From NCBI RefSeq assembly GCF_000312485.1, contig NZ_HE997643.1, forward strand, positions 1,354,806-1,418,805: DNA of 64,000 nucleotides, given 5' to 3'. Below the pieces are notes generated by a model. That model did no database searches, was not told the DNA's origin, and was given only the letters and a program-made list of their open reading frames with translations. Below, one piece after another: positions 7,968 to 16,801 of the stretch. A program made the position numbers and the translations under genes. The stretch comes from Yersinia massiliensis CCUG 53443 (GTDB taxonomy: Bacteria > Pseudomonadota > Gammaproteobacteria > Enterobacterales > Enterobacteriaceae). Numbering within the stretch: position 1 is the first letter of the stretch; each line of letters starts with the position of its first letter.

Positions 7968-9371
7968 TCAGTTCAGTATGACTGTCTCAACACGGTTTTT
8001 CCCCGCAGTTTTTGCGCGATAAAGTGCTTTGTCAGCCGCCAACGACAACGCCGCCGCTGTCAATGACTCGCTCGGCGCAGAGACTGAAGCCACACCGATA
8101 CTGATGGTCACTCGCCCTTGCGGTGACATCCCATGGGGAATATCTAATTCTTCAATAGAAAGACGCATACGCTCTGCAATGGCTTTCGCGTCTGTTGGCG
8201 AACTCGGTGCCAGTAAGACAATAAACTCCTCGCCACCATAACGGGCTAAAATATCAGAGCCACCGCGAATGGATTTAGACAAGGTTTCAACAATCGATTT
8301 CAGACAAACATCACCCAGCGCATGACCATAGAGATCGTTAAAACTTTTGAAATTATCGAAATCAATCATTAATACCGAGAGAGCCCCCCCTTCAATTCGG
8401 TTTTTCTGCCAAATATGCCGGTAGAGATCATCAAAATGGCGACGATTAGCCACGCCGGTCAACACATCCGTTTGGGATAACGCCTTGAGGATCGACTCAG
8501 ATTGTTTAAACTCGGTAATATCAAAAAATGAGCCATACCACATTACCGAGCCATCATCCTGCTGAGTTGGAAAAGACTCGCCATGAAGCCAATGCGTCCC
8601 TTTCCCCGGCAAGTTTACCCGGAAATCACAAGACCACATGGATAGATTTTGCCGCGACGTAGCAACAGCTTGTACCATCATCGGCATATCGTCAGGGTGA
8701 ACTCGGCTAAAAAGTGGATTTTCTGCTTTAGGGATAAACAAAACCTCTGCTGGCGAAAGATCAAATATTTTCCTTACGCCTTCACTGCAATATTTAAAAT
8801 GGGAGTCGCCATCAGTATTTAAATAGTAAGCATAAATCATCGCCGGTAGATTTTTTGTTAATCGGTCCATCATTTGCTTGCTTTCTTCCAATGCCATCAG
8901 CAACGATTTTCTTTCAGAAACATCGGCAATGACACTGATATAACCGACCGTACTACCATTATCGGACATTATTTCATGGACACTTAATGCGCCCCAGAAA
9001 CGTTTACCATCTTTACGTTGATAACGCCATTCACTGCTTTCACGCCGATTGAGTAACAAGGAGTCCAATTCGGCTTGAGCATCGCCATTTTCAGGAATAT
9101 GCAAAATATCCTGAATTGGCTTCCCTAATACTTCATACCGGGAATAGCCAAACATTCGTTCCGCACCAACATTAAATATTGTTATGCAGTTACTTAAGTT
9201 GGTTGTAATGATTGCAACCTGTTTCTCGGCATTGAGTAAGACATCCAGTTGAAGGTCAGATAATTCATTATTCCCATTCTCTTTCTTCAACAGATCACCT
9301 TTTAGCTGCCGGCCAAAAATTTTCTTGGCTAATGCACTCAAGTGGCTATGATAAAAAGAAAATAAAGACAT
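7968..9371 (-). CDS. PAS-PAS-GGDEF diguanylate cyclase
   Basis: The 467-residue protein has two PAS/PAC sensor units (first around residues 50-165 with FGYSRYEVLGKP and ERKSLL; second around 170-290) and a C-terminal GGDEF domain. The active site is GGEEF (residues 379-383), a functional variant, so it is expected to make cyclic di-GMP from GTP. The region just before it reads RGGSD rather than the RxxD inhibitory site in the right register, so product inhibition may be weak or absent. No membrane helix is evident, so it is probably cytosolic. Single gene; ligand of the PAS domains unknown. Confidence 0.9.
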   Translation of the reverse strand: MSLFSFYHSHLSALAKKIFGRQLKGDLLKKENGNNELSDLQLDVLLNAEKQVAIITTNLSNCITIFNVGAERMFGYSRYEVLGKPIQDILHIPENGDAQAELDSLLLNRRESSEWRYQRKDGKRFWGALSVHEIMSDNGSTVGYISVIADVSERKSLLMALEESKQMMDRLTKNLPAMIYAYYLNTDGDSHFKYCSEGVRKIFDLSPAEVLFIPKAENPLFSRVHPDDMPMMVQAVATSRQNLSMWSCDFRVNLPGKGTHWLHGESFPTQQDDGSVMWYGSFFDITEFKQSESILKALSQTDVLTGVANRRHFDDLYRHIWQKNRIEGGALSVLMIDFDNFKSFNDLYGHALGDVCLKSIVETLSKSIRGGSDILARYGGEEFIVLLAPSSPTDAKAIAERMRLSIEELDIPHGMSPQGRVTISIGVASVSAPSESLTAAALSLAADKALYRAKTAGKNRVETVILN

Positions 9372-9619
9372 AGAGAAAAATCACCTATATTTCAAAAATA
9401 TAAAAAAAACCAGAAATAATTAATCAAGTTAATACACAAGCAGTAGCACACTAAATTATAACATACAGTTATGACTCAGTGTAGAGCACGGTGGTGTAAC
9501 AGGTTATTTGATAAGAACTGACATTCAACTTGATAAAATCATTACAGATTCTGCCGAGAAAACTGAAGTTACAATCCGCTATTCTGAGGGTCTGTTTATG
9601 TTGAATGATTGGAGTCAGA

Positions 9620-9883
9620 ATGAAGCAAATTCTAATACTGTGTATGAGCACTGTTTTATTGCTTAATGCAACCCTAAGTTTAGCTGCTCAAACGGCAAAT
9701 AAAAATGAAAAAGAGAAAGCAGGAGTGACCTGCAAACGCCCGCCGGAGCCACCAAAAGATAAAAATGGTCACCCATTACCCCCGCCTAAGGATCATAAAG
9801 ATGGCCACTTAGCTAAAGGCCAACCGCCACATGATGGAAAGCATGACTGCCCACCACCATCAGAGAAAAAAATCAAAAAGTAA
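9620..9883 (+). CDS. Small secreted Pro/His/Lys-rich protein
   Basis: I chose the ATG at 9620 because GGAG lies five bases upstream. The 87-residue product begins with a signal peptide (MKQILILCMSTVLLLNATLSLAA). The mature part is very rich in Pro, Lys, Asp and His, with repeated PPPKD/PPHDGKHD-like segments and two cysteines, and is expected to be unstructured in the periplasm. The His/Asp content could bind metal ions, but this is speculative. Family not recognised. It lies in the same orientation as two further small secreted proteins (HdeB and LprI-like). Confidence 0.65.
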   Translation: MKQILILCMSTVLLLNATLSLAAQTANKNEKEKAGVTCKRPPEPPKDKNGHPLPPPKDHKDGHLAKGQPPHDGKHDCPPPSEKKIKK

Positions 9884-10247
9884 TTCAATAATTTACCCCA
9901 TAGCAAATGCGAGTACCGCAGCAGATAAATTGAAAGTCACTTTTCTTTATATCTGCTTTTTATTATTACACTAATAAAAAGCCACCGTATAATAAAATTA
10001 AACTTCATCTAAATAACCTTAATATATTAATCATCAATACCTAACACAGTATATCCCGCATATAAATCAAGCGCATAAATCAGTTCATTAGTGTAAATGC
10101 ACCACCAAGAAAACAATCCAATCGAAAAATCAGATATTACACTGGAAAGTATAACTTTATATCCTATGATATACAGTGAGAATATAAATTCTCATCCGCG
10201 AGTTAATAATACCAGTTGAAATATAACGGATAGATAAGGAAGTAATC
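9884..10247. other. AT-rich intergenic region before hdeB
   Basis: About 360 bases without a coding frame. The AT-richness fits an H-NS-silenced promoter region as known for hdeAB in E. coli, but no specific operator is recognised. Confidence 0.5.
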
Positions 10248-10574
10248 ATGCTTTATAAATCACTGATTAGTATTACCATTGCTACACTCTCGTTTACCGC
10301 CTTTAGTACTGCCCATGCAGCATCATCCCCCACTACACCCGCCGATATGACGTGTAAAGAATTCATTGATCTTAATCCAAAAAGTATGACACCTGTTGCC
10401 TTCTGGATCATTAATCAAGATACCCAATATAAAAAAGGAGATACCGTCGACTTTCAAGAAGTAGATACACTTTATACACCTAAGGTGATTGATATTTGTA
10501 AGAAATCACCTGATAAAAAAGTGTCCGAGATAAAAAAAGAAATTGAGGAGGCGACTAACAAAAAAGCCATGTAA
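10248..10574 (+). CDS. hdeB: HdeB-type periplasmic acid-stress chaperone
   Basis: The 108-residue protein has a signal peptide ending in AHA (residue 24) and a mature domain of about 84 residues with MTCKEFIDLNPKSMTPVAFWI, the conserved HdeA/HdeB block, and two cysteines (about residues 36 and 84) that should form the family disulphide. HdeB unfolds or dissociates at mildly acidic pH and prevents aggregation of periplasmic proteins. hdeA is not adjacent, unlike E. coli where hdeAB are paired. The mature part is followed by a Lys/Glu-rich tail. AGGAAG precedes the start. Confidence 0.85.
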   Translation: MLYKSLISITIATLSFTAFSTAHAASSPTTPADMTCKEFIDLNPKSMTPVAFWIINQDTQYKKGDTVDFQEVDTLYTPKVIDICKKSPDKKVSEIKKEIEEATNKKAM

Positions 10575-10585
10575 TATTAAACTTG

Positions 10586-10609
10586 GCCCCACACTGGCGT
10601 TAGTGGGGC
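10586..10609 (+). terminator. Terminator after hdeB
   Basis: GCCCCAC pairs with GTGGGGC around a 10-base loop; the following tract is only moderately T-rich. Confidence 0.65.
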
Positions 10610-10650
10610 TAACATTATTGTTTGGAAATCATTATTTGTAGGACGTAATT

Positions 10651-11037
10651 ATGTTTAAAAAAATGATGCTGATATCTTTACTGATATTCCCTATCAGCCA
10701 AGTATTAGCCAATGACTGTAAGAACGCGGTGACACAATTGGATATGAATCAGTGCGCGAGCTCTGATTATAAGCAAGCCGATACTGAACTTAATCGCACC
10801 TACAAACAAGTGCTTGCTAAAACATCTATCGAACAAAGAGCATTACTAAAAAGCGCGCAATTGACTTGGATAAAATACCGCGACGCCGATTGTACCTTTC
10901 AATCATCAGCCACTGAAGGTGGCTCAGTCCACCCCATGATAATCTCTGCTTGCCTGACGCATAAAACGGAAGAACGAACAGCACAACTCAAATCGTACCT
11001 CAATTGCCCTGAAGGTGATTTAAGTTGCCCACTGTAG
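10651..11037 (+). CDS. LprI/DUF1311-family secreted protein, possible lysozyme inhibitor
   Basis: The 128-residue protein starts with a signal peptide (cleaved after VLA, residue 20). The mature domain shows the DUF1311 pattern: NDCKNAVTQLDMNQCA near the start, LNRTYKQVL in the middle and WIKYRDADCTFQ, with six cysteines in all. The fold is shared with LprI of Mycobacterium, which inhibits lysozyme; in enterobacteria the function is mostly untested. A C-terminal CPEGDLSCPL extension adds two cysteines. It follows hdeB after a terminator and ends just before a convergent AraC gene. Confidence 0.8.
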   Translation: MFKKMMLISLLIFPISQVLANDCKNAVTQLDMNQCASSDYKQADTELNRTYKQVLAKTSIEQRALLKSAQLTWIKYRDADCTFQSSATEGGSVHPMIISACLTHKTEERTAQLKSYLNCPEGDLSCPL

Positions 11038-11051
11038 TTATTTACCTGTAG

Positions 11052-11939
11052 TCATTTACTCTGTCGCATTGACGATGGTGTGAATCCGTACGCCACTTTA
11101 AAACAATTACTAAAGTGGCTGGCTGAACTAAAACCACATGCCAAGGCAATTTGAATCAGCGGCATCATGCTGTGTTTTAATAATTGCTCGGCATGATGCA
11201 AACGCACTTTTAGCACAAATTGATGGGGAGCCAGCCCAGTACTTTGCTTAAACATTCGTGCAAAGTGAAACTCACTTAATCCCGCTTGTTCAGCCAGATC
11301 TGACAGGAGCAGCGGCTCTGAGATATACCCATCGATATACTCTTTGACTCTTTTTAAGACCGCCGGTGCTAACCCACCGCGAATAGCAGGTAAAGCCCAT
11401 TGTAACTGCGTGTAGTTTTTCAGCAAATGTGTCATCAGTAAGGTAGATGCACTGCTCAGTGCTAGATGATTCGCTTGCTCTTGCCAATCGCAATTGAGTA
11501 AAAATTGGCGATACAGCAGGGTTATTTGCTGATCTTCGGCGAAGACACGTTCATCAACTTGAATCGACTGAGGGCTCCGCTGCCAAATTTGCTCCGCTAA
11601 GTGGCGCAAATGTTGGTCGGTACAATACAAATGCACGAAGGATAAATCGTCGCGGACATCCCAGCTAGATAGGCTGCCTTTTGGCATAATACAAAAACGA
11701 TCCGGCCCCCCACCATTTTTCCACCCTGCTCGGGTTTTGTGGTAACACTCATAACCATCAGCAACATACAAGCTCAAGGTGTGATGATCAGGGCTTTCTT
11801 GTGTGATGCAATCATCGCGATTAGACCACGCAGCCAGTTGAATACCCGAGCCAAGTTGCACGCAATCATGCAACCGAGCTTTATGTTCTCGTAAGGTTTC
11901 AAAAGCTTGATATCGTTCAACCATCACACTGACATCCAT
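11052..11939 (-). CDS. AraC-family regulator divergent from EamA exporter
   Basis: The 295-residue protein has an N-terminal cupin-like sensing domain (residues 20-165) and a C-terminal AraC DNA-binding domain: first helix-turn-helix around LSDLAEQAGLSEFHFARMFKQ and second around IQIALACGFSSASHFSNCFK, then GFTPSSMR. It lies divergent to a DMT exporter gene with about 150 bases between them, so it probably controls that gene. The inducer is unknown. An internal ATG (residue 6) may be the real start. Confidence 0.85.
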   Translation of the reverse strand: MDVSVMVERYQAFETLREHKARLHDCVQLGSGIQLAAWSNRDDCITQESPDHHTLSLYVADGYECYHKTRAGWKNGGGPDRFCIMPKGSLSSWDVRDDLSFVHLYCTDQHLRHLAEQIWQRSPQSIQVDERVFAEDQQITLLYRQFLLNCDWQEQANHLALSSASTLLMTHLLKNYTQLQWALPAIRGGLAPAVLKRVKEYIDGYISEPLLLSDLAEQAGLSEFHFARMFKQSTGLAPHQFVLKVRLHHAEQLLKHSMMPLIQIALACGFSSASHFSNCFKVAYGFTPSSMRQSK

Positions 11940-12093
11940 AATAACGCCGATGACTTCAGTTTAATGACTTGTTATACGCCAAACCATCTTTGCCCACTAT
12001 TTATCTCAAAAATGCGCAAGATTTTGCAATTGTCAGCAAGCCACTGAAAGCCGAATTTATCGGGGTGTCAGATACTGATGTTTTAGAAAAGTG

Positions 12094-13026
12094 ATGAGAA
12101 AAAACATGAATGTGCTGCTTTATTTTCTGGTTGTTATCATTTGGGGGACAACGTGGATTGCTATCACCCTGCAGCAACAAGGCAATGTAGCCATTACCGT
12201 CTCTATATTTTATCGATTTGCCCTAGCGGCAGGAGTCATGGTCATTGCTTTATTGTTAGCCCGTCGTTTACGACACCTCAATCTGCGTGACCACCTTTTC
12301 TGTGTGGCACAAGGCTTTTGTGTTTTTGCTTTTAATTTTTACTGTTTCTATCATGCTGCGGCCTATATTAGCAGCGGTCTGGAATCCGTTATTTTCTCGA
12401 TGGCGGTTCTCTTTAACGCCGTCAATGGCGTGATCTTCTTTCGCCAACGCCTCAGCCCTAATTTTCTGCCTGCTAGTATTCTTGGTTTAACTGGGATAGT
12501 GGCACTGTTTTGGCAAGATTTAACTGCGGCGCAAATAGCGCCAGAATTATTAAAAGGGGTTGGTTTAAGTCTACTCGGCACCTATGGCTTTTCTTTAGGG
12601 AATATGATCAGTAGCCGCCACCAGCGCCAAGGTCTAGACATTCTTTCCACTAACGCTTATGCCATGACGTATGGCGCGATATTGATGGGCGTTTTCAGCT
12701 TAATTCAGCATCACTCATTCACTCTCGAGTTCACATCGCGCTATTTAGGCTCATTACTGTATCTCGCGATATTCGGATCCGTCATTGCATTTGCGGCCTA
12801 TTTCAGCCTGATTGGTCGTATTGGAGCCAGTGGTGCAGCGTACAGCACATTGTTATTTCCATTGGTTGCGCTGACCATTTCGACCTTCTATGAAGGTTAT
12901 CATTGGCACCTCAATGCCATTATGGGCTTACTCTTAATCCTACTAGGTAACTTGGTGATGTTCTCTCGTCCGAGGATGATCCAATCATGGTTTAAGCGCC
13001 GTCACGATTTGCAATCACAACGATAA
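12094..13026 (+). CDS. EamA-family (DMT) transporter
   Basis: About 310 residues with ten hydrophobic segments in two repeats, each with EamA features (VVIIWGTTWIAI at the start; GSVIAFAAYFSLIGRIGASGAAYSTLLFPLVAL in the second half). Members export amino acids and other metabolites; EamA and RhtA are examples. Substrate cannot be read from sequence. An ATG at 12106 is an alternative start that would trim four residues. Expression is probably set by the divergent AraC regulator. Confidence 0.85.
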   Translation: MRKNMNVLLYFLVVIIWGTTWIAITLQQQGNVAITVSIFYRFALAAGVMVIALLLARRLRHLNLRDHLFCVAQGFCVFAFNFYCFYHAAAYISSGLESVIFSMAVLFNAVNGVIFFRQRLSPNFLPASILGLTGIVALFWQDLTAAQIAPELLKGVGLSLLGTYGFSLGNMISSRHQRQGLDILSTNAYAMTYGAILMGVFSLIQHHSFTLEFTSRYLGSLLYLAIFGSVIAFAAYFSLIGRIGASGAAYSTLLFPLVALTISTFYEGYHWHLNAIMGLLLILLGNLVMFSRPRMIQSWFKRRHDLQSQR

Positions 13027-13032
13027 TTCGCT

Positions 13033-13059
13033 GGCCGGTAGAACATTACCCTACCGGCC
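13033..13059. terminator. Terminator between convergent genes
   Basis: GGCCGGTAG pairs with CTACCGGCC across a short loop, between the ends of the EamA gene and lgoT. Confidence 0.75.
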
Positions 13060-13068
13060 TAACGCTTA

Positions 13069-14424
13069 TTATTTCGAAGTATCCAAAATTGGCTCACGCA
13101 CAATAAAGATGTAAGACAGCGCCCCCAAAACAGTGACACATGCACAAATGGTTAATGCCAAACTAAATGAATGCGTGGTATCGACTATCCAACCCGTGAT
13201 CACGGGAGCAAATGAAGCAAATATAAAGCTAGCAAAATTCTGGATACTCCCGACCGAAGCCGTCATACGGGAAGATACCGCCACATGGATCAGGCCCCAA
13301 CATGAAGTCCCAGCAAAGTGAATACAAAATAGCGCCATGCCGATTAATACCACCGCACTTCCTGTCGTATCAGCACGTACCACGACGGAGGTGAACGCCG
13401 CTGACAATAACATACCGGTAGCAATACAGACCTTACGGCTTTTCAAGGGTGCCATCCCTTTACGCACCAAGAAGTCAGTCACGAAGCCATTACATAACAT
13501 CCCCGCAGCACCAAAAATAAAGGGAATGGAAGCAAACATCCCTGTACTGGTCAGATTCAAATGATAGGTCGTCTGTAAATAACCCGGTAACCAGGCTAGG
13601 TACAACCAAGCGGTGTAGTTAACGCCACTAAAGCCCAACATCATCCCCCACATAGTGCGGTTTCTAAATAAGCCTCGCCATTCTTTAAAATTCATTGGTT
13701 TACGGCTGGCATTGACACTGCCTGCATCAAGATATTTCTGCTCTGCTTCAGTGAGGTTAATACTTTCCCGATTCCGATAAAGCATGTACCAACCGATAGA
13801 GAGCACAATCCCTAAAATACCGATGGTAATAAACATCCCACGCCAGCCAATCACCATCATCATTGCCGCTAAAATAGGTGGACTGATGGCAAGACCGATC
13901 GTGGACGCGGAGTTAAATATCCCCATCGGTAAACCGCGCTCTTTAATGTTAAACCAATCATTGATGACCTTTACGCCACAGGGGTTCATCGGCGCTTCAC
14001 CAATACCTAATCCAATACGCACTAGAATAAATTGCGTAAAAGTATGTACTGCGCCTGATAGCGCTTGGAAAAATGACCAGATAAACATCCCCAGCCCAAG
14101 CATAATGCGCGGACCTTTACGATCCAACAATGGGCCACAAGGTAGCTGAGCAATGCCGTAGGCTAATGAAAACGCAGAAAGCAGGAATCCAATTTCTGTC
14201 GCACTGAGCCCTAATTCCTCGCGAATAGTCAGATTCGCGACAGATAAAGAACTGCGGTCAAGAAAGTTAATTACTGCTGCTAAGAATAATAAAATCATGG
14301 CAACGGTTTGAATTCGTTTAATGCGGGCAGAACGTTCTGTATTTGGTGAAATTTCTGGAATTTCATCTGATACAGGATTTAATACCCCTGCATCATGACT
14401 GATGACGACATTGTTTTTATCCAC
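13069..14424 (-). CDS. lgoT: MFS sugar-acid transporter, probable L-galactonate:H+ symporter
   Basis: The 451-residue protein has about 12 membrane helices and belongs to the anion:cation symporter branch of MFS (NFLDRSSLSVAN in helix 1, RIGLGIGEAPMNPCGVKVINDWF and a D-R-K-G-P-R loop after helix 2). In E. coli LgoT (YjjL) imports L-galactonate and is encoded with LgoR and LgoD. The same three partners lie together here, which supports the substrate. The 283-base gap behind lgoR contains a motif shared with the lgoR/lgoD intergenic region, so it probably has its own promoter. D-galactonate or hexuronate transport is the alternative. Confidence 0.75.
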   Translation of the reverse strand: MDKNNVVISHDAGVLNPVSDEIPEISPNTERSARIKRIQTVAMILLFLAAVINFLDRSSLSVANLTIREELGLSATEIGFLLSAFSLAYGIAQLPCGPLLDRKGPRIMLGLGMFIWSFFQALSGAVHTFTQFILVRIGLGIGEAPMNPCGVKVINDWFNIKERGLPMGIFNSASTIGLAISPPILAAMMMVIGWRGMFITIGILGIVLSIGWYMLYRNRESINLTEAEQKYLDAGSVNASRKPMNFKEWRGLFRNRTMWGMMLGFSGVNYTAWLYLAWLPGYLQTTYHLNLTSTGMFASIPFIFGAAGMLCNGFVTDFLVRKGMAPLKSRKVCIATGMLLSAAFTSVVVRADTTGSAVVLIGMALFCIHFAGTSCWGLIHVAVSSRMTASVGSIQNFASFIFASFAPVITGWIVDTTHSFSLALTICACVTVLGALSYIFIVREPILDTSK

Positions 14425-14664
14425 ACCCAGCTCCTGGAATTTATAATATATTCACATAGCGATTGATAGTGAAAGCTAAGTCACCTTCAATCGAGCAAGA
14501 AATAAATACCGCAAGGAAAGAGGCTTATTACTGCGTAAGGTGCAGAAAGATAAGCCAACTGGAATTTAGGTTAGTGTGGACATTCTATATACCGCATATT
14601 TTTGTAATAAATACGTGAGACAACTAATAGTTTGCTGGATTTTATCTGTCCTTAATGGTTTTTT

Positions 14665-14690
14665 AACCGGTATTTAATTTGGTTTTTTAT
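14665..14690. promoter_or_regulatory. Candidate LgoR operator upstream of lgoT
   Basis: Read on the minus strand this carries AAAACCAAATTAAA, nearly identical to AAAACCAATTTAAA in the lgoR/lgoD divergent spacer. Sharing between two promoters of one regulon suggests an operator. Confidence 0.4.
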
Positions 14691-14707
14691 CTTTCCATAC
14701 TGATGAG

Positions 14708-15613
14708 CTAATCACTGTACTGCGCTATTGAACGAATCATCGATTGTTTGGCTGTATCTAAGTGACGCCGTAACTCGCGCACCGCATCCAAGTCATTACG
14801 AAAGATAAGCGCACTTAAAATAGCCATGTGCTCTTCTATCGCCACAATATTTCGTTGTTTTAAATCGCTCTCGTCCCATTGATAGTGGAAGTGGAAAATC
14901 ACTGAAATAATTTCCAACGACTGATTAAAAAAGGGATTGTTAGCGGCAGAGAGAATGAGTGTGTGAAAATCTCGATCCAATTGTGAAAACATACGATAGC
15001 TATTACCGATGGTATCGCGCAATTGTCTATGGCGCGCCAAGAGCTCTTTGGCTTGTAGCCAACGCTCATCGCTATGTGCCAGATTTAAAAAGCGATTTAA
15101 TGCATGCGTCTCTAACATCTCACGCAATTCAAAGAGTTTTTCAGCATAGTTTTGGTCAAACTTATTCATACTCCACTGACCGCGACGGATATTCACAATG
15201 AGGTTATAGCGGCAAAAACGCAGTAAAAATTCCCGGACAACGACAGCGCTGACATTCGCGGCACGGGCCAATTGTAGCTCTGAAAAAGAATCTCCCGCAC
15301 GAAGTTGCCGCTGATTTATCATTTGGAAGAAAGCGTGTTCGAATATTTCAGCCTGCGCATCAGAGGATTGGCTAACGCAGTCGAAACCATCTTCAATCTG
15401 AGGTGTTCTCACAATAATGTAATAATCACCCACTTTTTCCAACACGCCACATTGATGTAAATGACTTAATGTATTACGTACTGTCGTGCGACTGATGCTA
15501 TACATTTCTGCCAATGAAGCCTGTGATGGCAGTGGCGATGTAATATGTCCTTTGGCAATGCCATCTATCATCTGATTAATCACATTATGGCGAAGATCTT
15601 GTGTTCTGCTCAT
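14708..15613 (-). CDS. lgoR: GntR-family regulator of L-galactonate genes, LgoR-like
   Basis: The 301-residue protein has two winged-helix units, one at residues 8-65 (LPSQASLAEMYSISRTTVRNTLSHL) and a second at about 95-160 (SELQLARAANVSAVVVREFLLRF), then an all-helical FCD ligand domain (residues 165-290) with metal-ligand positions such as DRDFH and the EHMAIL histidine. This double-HTH plus FCD layout is that of E. coli LgoR (YjjM), which is about the same length. It is divergent from lgoD with a 139-base spacer, so it likely controls lgoD-uxaB, itself and lgoT. Confidence 0.8.
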   Translation of the reverse strand: MSRTQDLRHNVINQMIDGIAKGHITSPLPSQASLAEMYSISRTTVRNTLSHLHQCGVLEKVGDYYIIVRTPQIEDGFDCVSQSSDAQAEIFEHAFFQMINQRQLRAGDSFSELQLARAANVSAVVVREFLLRFCRYNLIVNIRRGQWSMNKFDQNYAEKLFELREMLETHALNRFLNLAHSDERWLQAKELLARHRQLRDTIGNSYRMFSQLDRDFHTLILSAANNPFFNQSLEIISVIFHFHYQWDESDLKQRNIVAIEEHMAILSALIFRNDLDAVRELRRHLDTAKQSMIRSIAQYSD

Positions 15614-15752
15614 GGTGGCCTCATCTGTTTTTTATTCATTTAAAACCAATTTAAAACAGAATAATTCGTGATCCCTCACAATTATCACATCCGCTTTAAA
15701 TCTATTTCTGATTTTTATTGAATATCAAGCCTCACCTTTCGGAGGAATAATC
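15614..15752. promoter_or_regulatory. lgoR/lgoD divergent control region
   Basis: Contains AAAACCAATTTAAA close to lgoR and several TGTGA/TCACA-like half sites (for example CCCTCACAATTATCACAT) that may be a weak CRP site. The lgoD start is preceded by TCGGAGGA. Confidence 0.45.
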
Positions 15753-16775
15753 ATGACAACAATGAATACATTAGTTTGCCTTGAACCAACTAAGTTAATT
15801 TACCAACCACGGACTCGACCTTTACCAAAAATTAATGAAGCATTAATTAAAGTTTTAAATGTGGGTATTTGTGGCACAGATATACATGCCTGGGCAGGTA
15901 ATCAACCCTTTTTTAGTTACCCTCGCATATTAGGTCATGAAATCTGTGGCGAAATAATAGGGTTGGGTGAAAATGTTCATAATATGCACGCTGGACAACG
16001 GGTCGCTGTTATTCCTTACGTTGCTTGCCATCACTGCAATTCATGTCTCAGTGGGAAGACAAATTGCTGCGAAAATATCTCTGTGATTGGCGTCCATCAA
16101 GATGGCGGATTTAGCGAATATTTGTGTGTGCCGGTCAGTAATTTATTAGTGGTTGACGATGTTGACCCTATTTCAGCCGCACTGATTGAGCCTTTCGCCA
16201 TTAGTGCCCATGCAGTGCGCCGTGCTGATGTTCGCCCTGACGAACATGTTTTGGTCGTCGGTGCAGGGCCAATTGGTCTGGGTGTTGCCGCAATAGCGCA
16301 AGCTGATGGCGCACATGTCGTGATGGCCGACACTAGCGCTCAGCGCCGTGAGCATGTCGAAAATCTGTTGGATATCCGCGCATTAGATCCCAGCGATGCT
16401 GAATTTGAACAACATTTACGCCAACAATTCTCCGGCATGCTGCCACTAAAAGTGATTGATGCCACCGGTAATCAACGTGCCATGAATAACACCGTCAACT
16501 TTATTCGCCACGGCGGTAGCATCGTTTTTGTTGGTTTGTTCAAAGGTGATCTCAGTTTCCCTGATCCTGATTTCCACAAAAAAGAAACCACCATGATGGG
16601 CAGTCGCAATGCCACCTTCGAAGACTTCGCCAAAGTCGGGAAACTAATGGCAGCAGGCAAATTGTCGGCCGATATGATCCTCACACACCGCTTTGAATTC
16701 AATACGCTGGCCGATATTTATGAGCAACAAGTGGTGAAAAACAAAGATCTTATCAAAGGCGTCATTCAGTTCTGA
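15753..16775 (+). CDS. lgoD: L-galactonate 5-dehydrogenase LgoD
   Basis: The 340-residue zinc-dependent alcohol dehydrogenase has the same length as E. coli LgoD (YjjN) and very similar sequence. Catalytic-zinc ligands are Cys40 (GICGTD) and His62-Glu63 (GHE); structural-zinc cysteines fall at 92, 95, 98 and 105/106; the nucleotide loop is GAGPIG at 170-175. It oxidises L-galactonate to D-tagaturonate with NAD+. It is followed 26 bases later by uxaB, whose product reduces tagaturonate, so both steps are in one operon. Confidence 0.9.
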   Translation: MTTMNTLVCLEPTKLIYQPRTRPLPKINEALIKVLNVGICGTDIHAWAGNQPFFSYPRILGHEICGEIIGLGENVHNMHAGQRVAVIPYVACHHCNSCLSGKTNCCENISVIGVHQDGGFSEYLCVPVSNLLVVDDVDPISAALIEPFAISAHAVRRADVRPDEHVLVVGAGPIGLGVAAIAQADGAHVVMADTSAQRREHVENLLDIRALDPSDAEFEQHLRQQFSGMLPLKVIDATGNQRAMNNTVNFIRHGGSIVFVGLFKGDLSFPDPDFHKKETTMMGSRNATFEDFAKVGKLMAAGKLSADMILTHRFEFNTLADIYEQQVVKNKDLIKGVIQF

Positions 16776-16801
16776 CCACCCTACTCCTGAGGATATGCAC
16801 C

